Assembly (NCBI GenBank): GCA_945788655.1
Contig: CALZMV010000084.1
Span: forward strand, 1-6,095
Direction: 5' to 3'
Origin: an uncultured Clostridia bacterium
Lineage (GTDB): Bacteria; Bacillota; Clostridia; Peptostreptococcales; Anaerovoracaceae
Length of the DNA: 6,095 bases
Under the pieces are notes generated by a model that saw only the letters and a list, made by a program, of their open reading frames with translations, searched no databases and was not told the origin of the DNA. Position numbers and translations under genes: made by a program. Shown here one piece after another: positions 4,882-6,095 of this stretch. The stretch's first letter is position 1. The number at the start of each line of letters is the position of its first letter.

Positions 4882-6095
4882 ATGGCATTTGACGGAATTG
4901 TTACAATGGCTGTGGCCCATGAGCTTGCCGACAAATTGATTTCAGGAAAAATAGAAAAGGTATATCAGCCAGAATCTGACGAGCTGATTTTTAACATACA
5001 CACAAAGCAGGGCAATGTGAAGCTTTATGCTTCGGCCAATTCTTCATCTGCAAGAATTCATCTTATAAAAGAAAACATTCCAAGTCCCCCTGCACCACCT
5101 TCATTCTGCATGCTTTTGCGAAAGCATCTTCAAGGCGCACGCATTACAAGCATTGTGCAAAAGGACTGCGAAAGAATAATAGAAATCTCCGTTGAAACCT
5201 TAAACGAGCTAGGCTTTACGGTTTCCAAGAAGCTTATCTTTGAAATCATGGGCAAGCACAGCAATATCATTCTGGTGGATCTTACCACAGGGAAGATAAT
5301 CGACTCAATTAAGAGGGTTTCCATAGATGTAAACAGAGTAAGGCAGATTCTACCCGGTCTTTTATATCAGTATCCACCCGTTCAGGATAAAGTTCCTTTC
5401 AGGGAATTAACTGATTCATGGCAGGAATCCCTTCCACAGAGAGACGCCAAGACTATCCAGAGAATGGTGGGCGGAATCTCACCTGCCTTTGCAGAAGAAA
5501 TGTCACTTCATGAGGATATCTGCGCATTTGTCACTCAGGTGATATCCGGAGTCGAAAACAATACAATAGTCCCAAGGGTATATTCAGACGAAAAAGGCGC
5601 TCCAAAGGAATTCCACATTACAAATCTGTACGAATATGAGACTGCATGTCAGAAGCAGGAGTTTGAAAGCCTGAGTCAGTGTCTTGAGTTTTTCTACAGC
5701 AACAAGAAGAGCAGCAACCGCGCTCACCAGAAATCTTTAGACCTTATCAGAGCTGTAACTGCACTCTTGGATAAGCTTCATCTGAAGGAACAGCGACTCA
5801 AGGAAGATCTCCTAAAGGCGGAAAATTCTGAAGATCTGCGTCTTTGCGGCGAATTGCTCACTGCCAATATGCACCTCATAAAGCCAGGAGATGAAAAAGT
5901 TACGGTAACAAACTACTACGATGGCAGCCAGGTTACAATCAAACTGGATCCACGCTTCACGCCGTCAAAAAATGCACAGCAGTACTTTAAAAAATATGGT
6001 AAATCCAAAACCGCAATCAAAGAAAAGCAGCATCAGCTTGAAGCAAACGATGAAGAAATTAAATATCTCGATTCAGTTCTTTCATATCTTGAAAA
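4882..6095 (+). CDS. rqcH: Ribosome quality control protein RqcH (NFACT/FbpA family), partial
   Basis: The reading frame is open from ATG 4882, with AGGAG at 4871-4875, to the window end, giving 404 codons; the family is usually about 560-590 residues. RqcH binds stalled 50S-peptidyl-tRNA complexes, recruits tRNA-Ala and adds C-terminal alanine tails that mark the nascent chain for proteolysis. Older annotations call it fibronectin-binding protein FbpA. The NFACT-N domain (about 1-170) starts MAFDGIVTMAVAHEL and contains the SFCMLLRKHLQG segment (101-112), IFEIMGKHSNIILVD (119-133) and LPG..Y..PP (157-166). A helix-hairpin-helix region with GGISPAFAEE follows (197-206). The coiled-coil middle begins near 250 and includes GELLTAN (323-329) and LDP....P..NAQ.YFKKY (355-371). 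The C-terminal NFACT-R domain lies beyond the window. Position 97 of the usual Asp-Arg pair is Glu (E97-R98). It is divergent from yicC. Confidence 0.95.
   Translation, partial: MAFDGIVTMAVAHELADKLISGKIEKVYQPESDELIFNIHTKQGNVKLYASANSSSARIHLIKENIPSPPAPPSFCMLLRKHLQGARITSIVQKDCERIIEISVETLNELGFTVSKKLIFEIMGKHSNIILVDLTTGKIIDSIKRVSIDVNRVRQILPGLLYQYPPVQDKVPFRELTDSWQESLPQRDAKTIQRMVGGISPAFAEEMSLHEDICAFVTQVISGVENNTIVPRVYSDEKGAPKEFHITNLYEYETACQKQEFESLSQCLEFFYSNKKSSNRAHQKSLDLIRAVTALLDKLHLKEQRLKEDLLKAENSEDLRLCGELLTANMHLIKPGDEKVTVTNYYDGSQVTIKLDPRFTPSKNAQQYFKKYGKSKTAIKEKQHQLEANDEEIKYLDSVLSYLE

Noticed and set aside
5130..5324. 64-residue minus-strand frame inside rqcH
   Set aside because: It is antisense to strongly conserved RqcH sequence and lacks initiation signals.

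Overview
The window reads as a stretch of a low-GC Gram-positive chromosome, most likely class Clostridia. The EF-Ts, S2, guanylate kinase, omega, YicC and RqcH proteins all have a Firmicutes look. Strong AGGAGG-type ribosome binding sites and consensus vegetative promoters are everywhere, and a cluster of Spo0A-type boxes points to a lineage that has, or had, the sporulation master regulator. Nothing looks like a mobile element, CRISPR array, rRNA or tRNA. The ribosome, nucleotide and RNA-polymerase genes are ordinary core genes; the interesting material is in the intergenic regions.

Layout from right to left (most genes are on the minus strand). A divergent promoter pair near 4768-4832 drives rqcH to the right (plus strand, cut by the window end) and yicC to the left. 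Then follow gmk, with its own promoter, and rpoZ, joined to gmk by a TAATG stop/start overlap and closed by a strong intrinsic terminator at 2852-2877. Next comes a short stand-alone LytTR DNA-binding protein. Its upstream region carries five Spo0A-like boxes in one orientation, one of them lying on the -35 position of the predicted promoter. After it come rpsB and tsf, with an rpsB promoter, a roughly 165-nt leader that can fold into a multi-branched junction, and a terminator at 146-173. At the left edge a further minus-strand gene begins (only five codons are visible). Its near-consensus promoter is overlaid by two nested palindromes typical of a repressor operator.

How the genes fit together. 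rpsB-tsf supplies translation components and is probably feedback-controlled through its leader. gmk and rpoZ link GDP/GTP supply to RNA polymerase assembly. RqcH rescues stalled 50S subunits and YicC is an RNase-family protein. The LytTR gene is the outlier: an apparently Spo0A-controlled regulator set between two housekeeping operons, with no terminator visible before rpsB. The best leads are the Spo0A-box/LytTR promoter, the rpsB leader RNA, the nested operator at 62-107, and a large internal insertion in EF-Ts.
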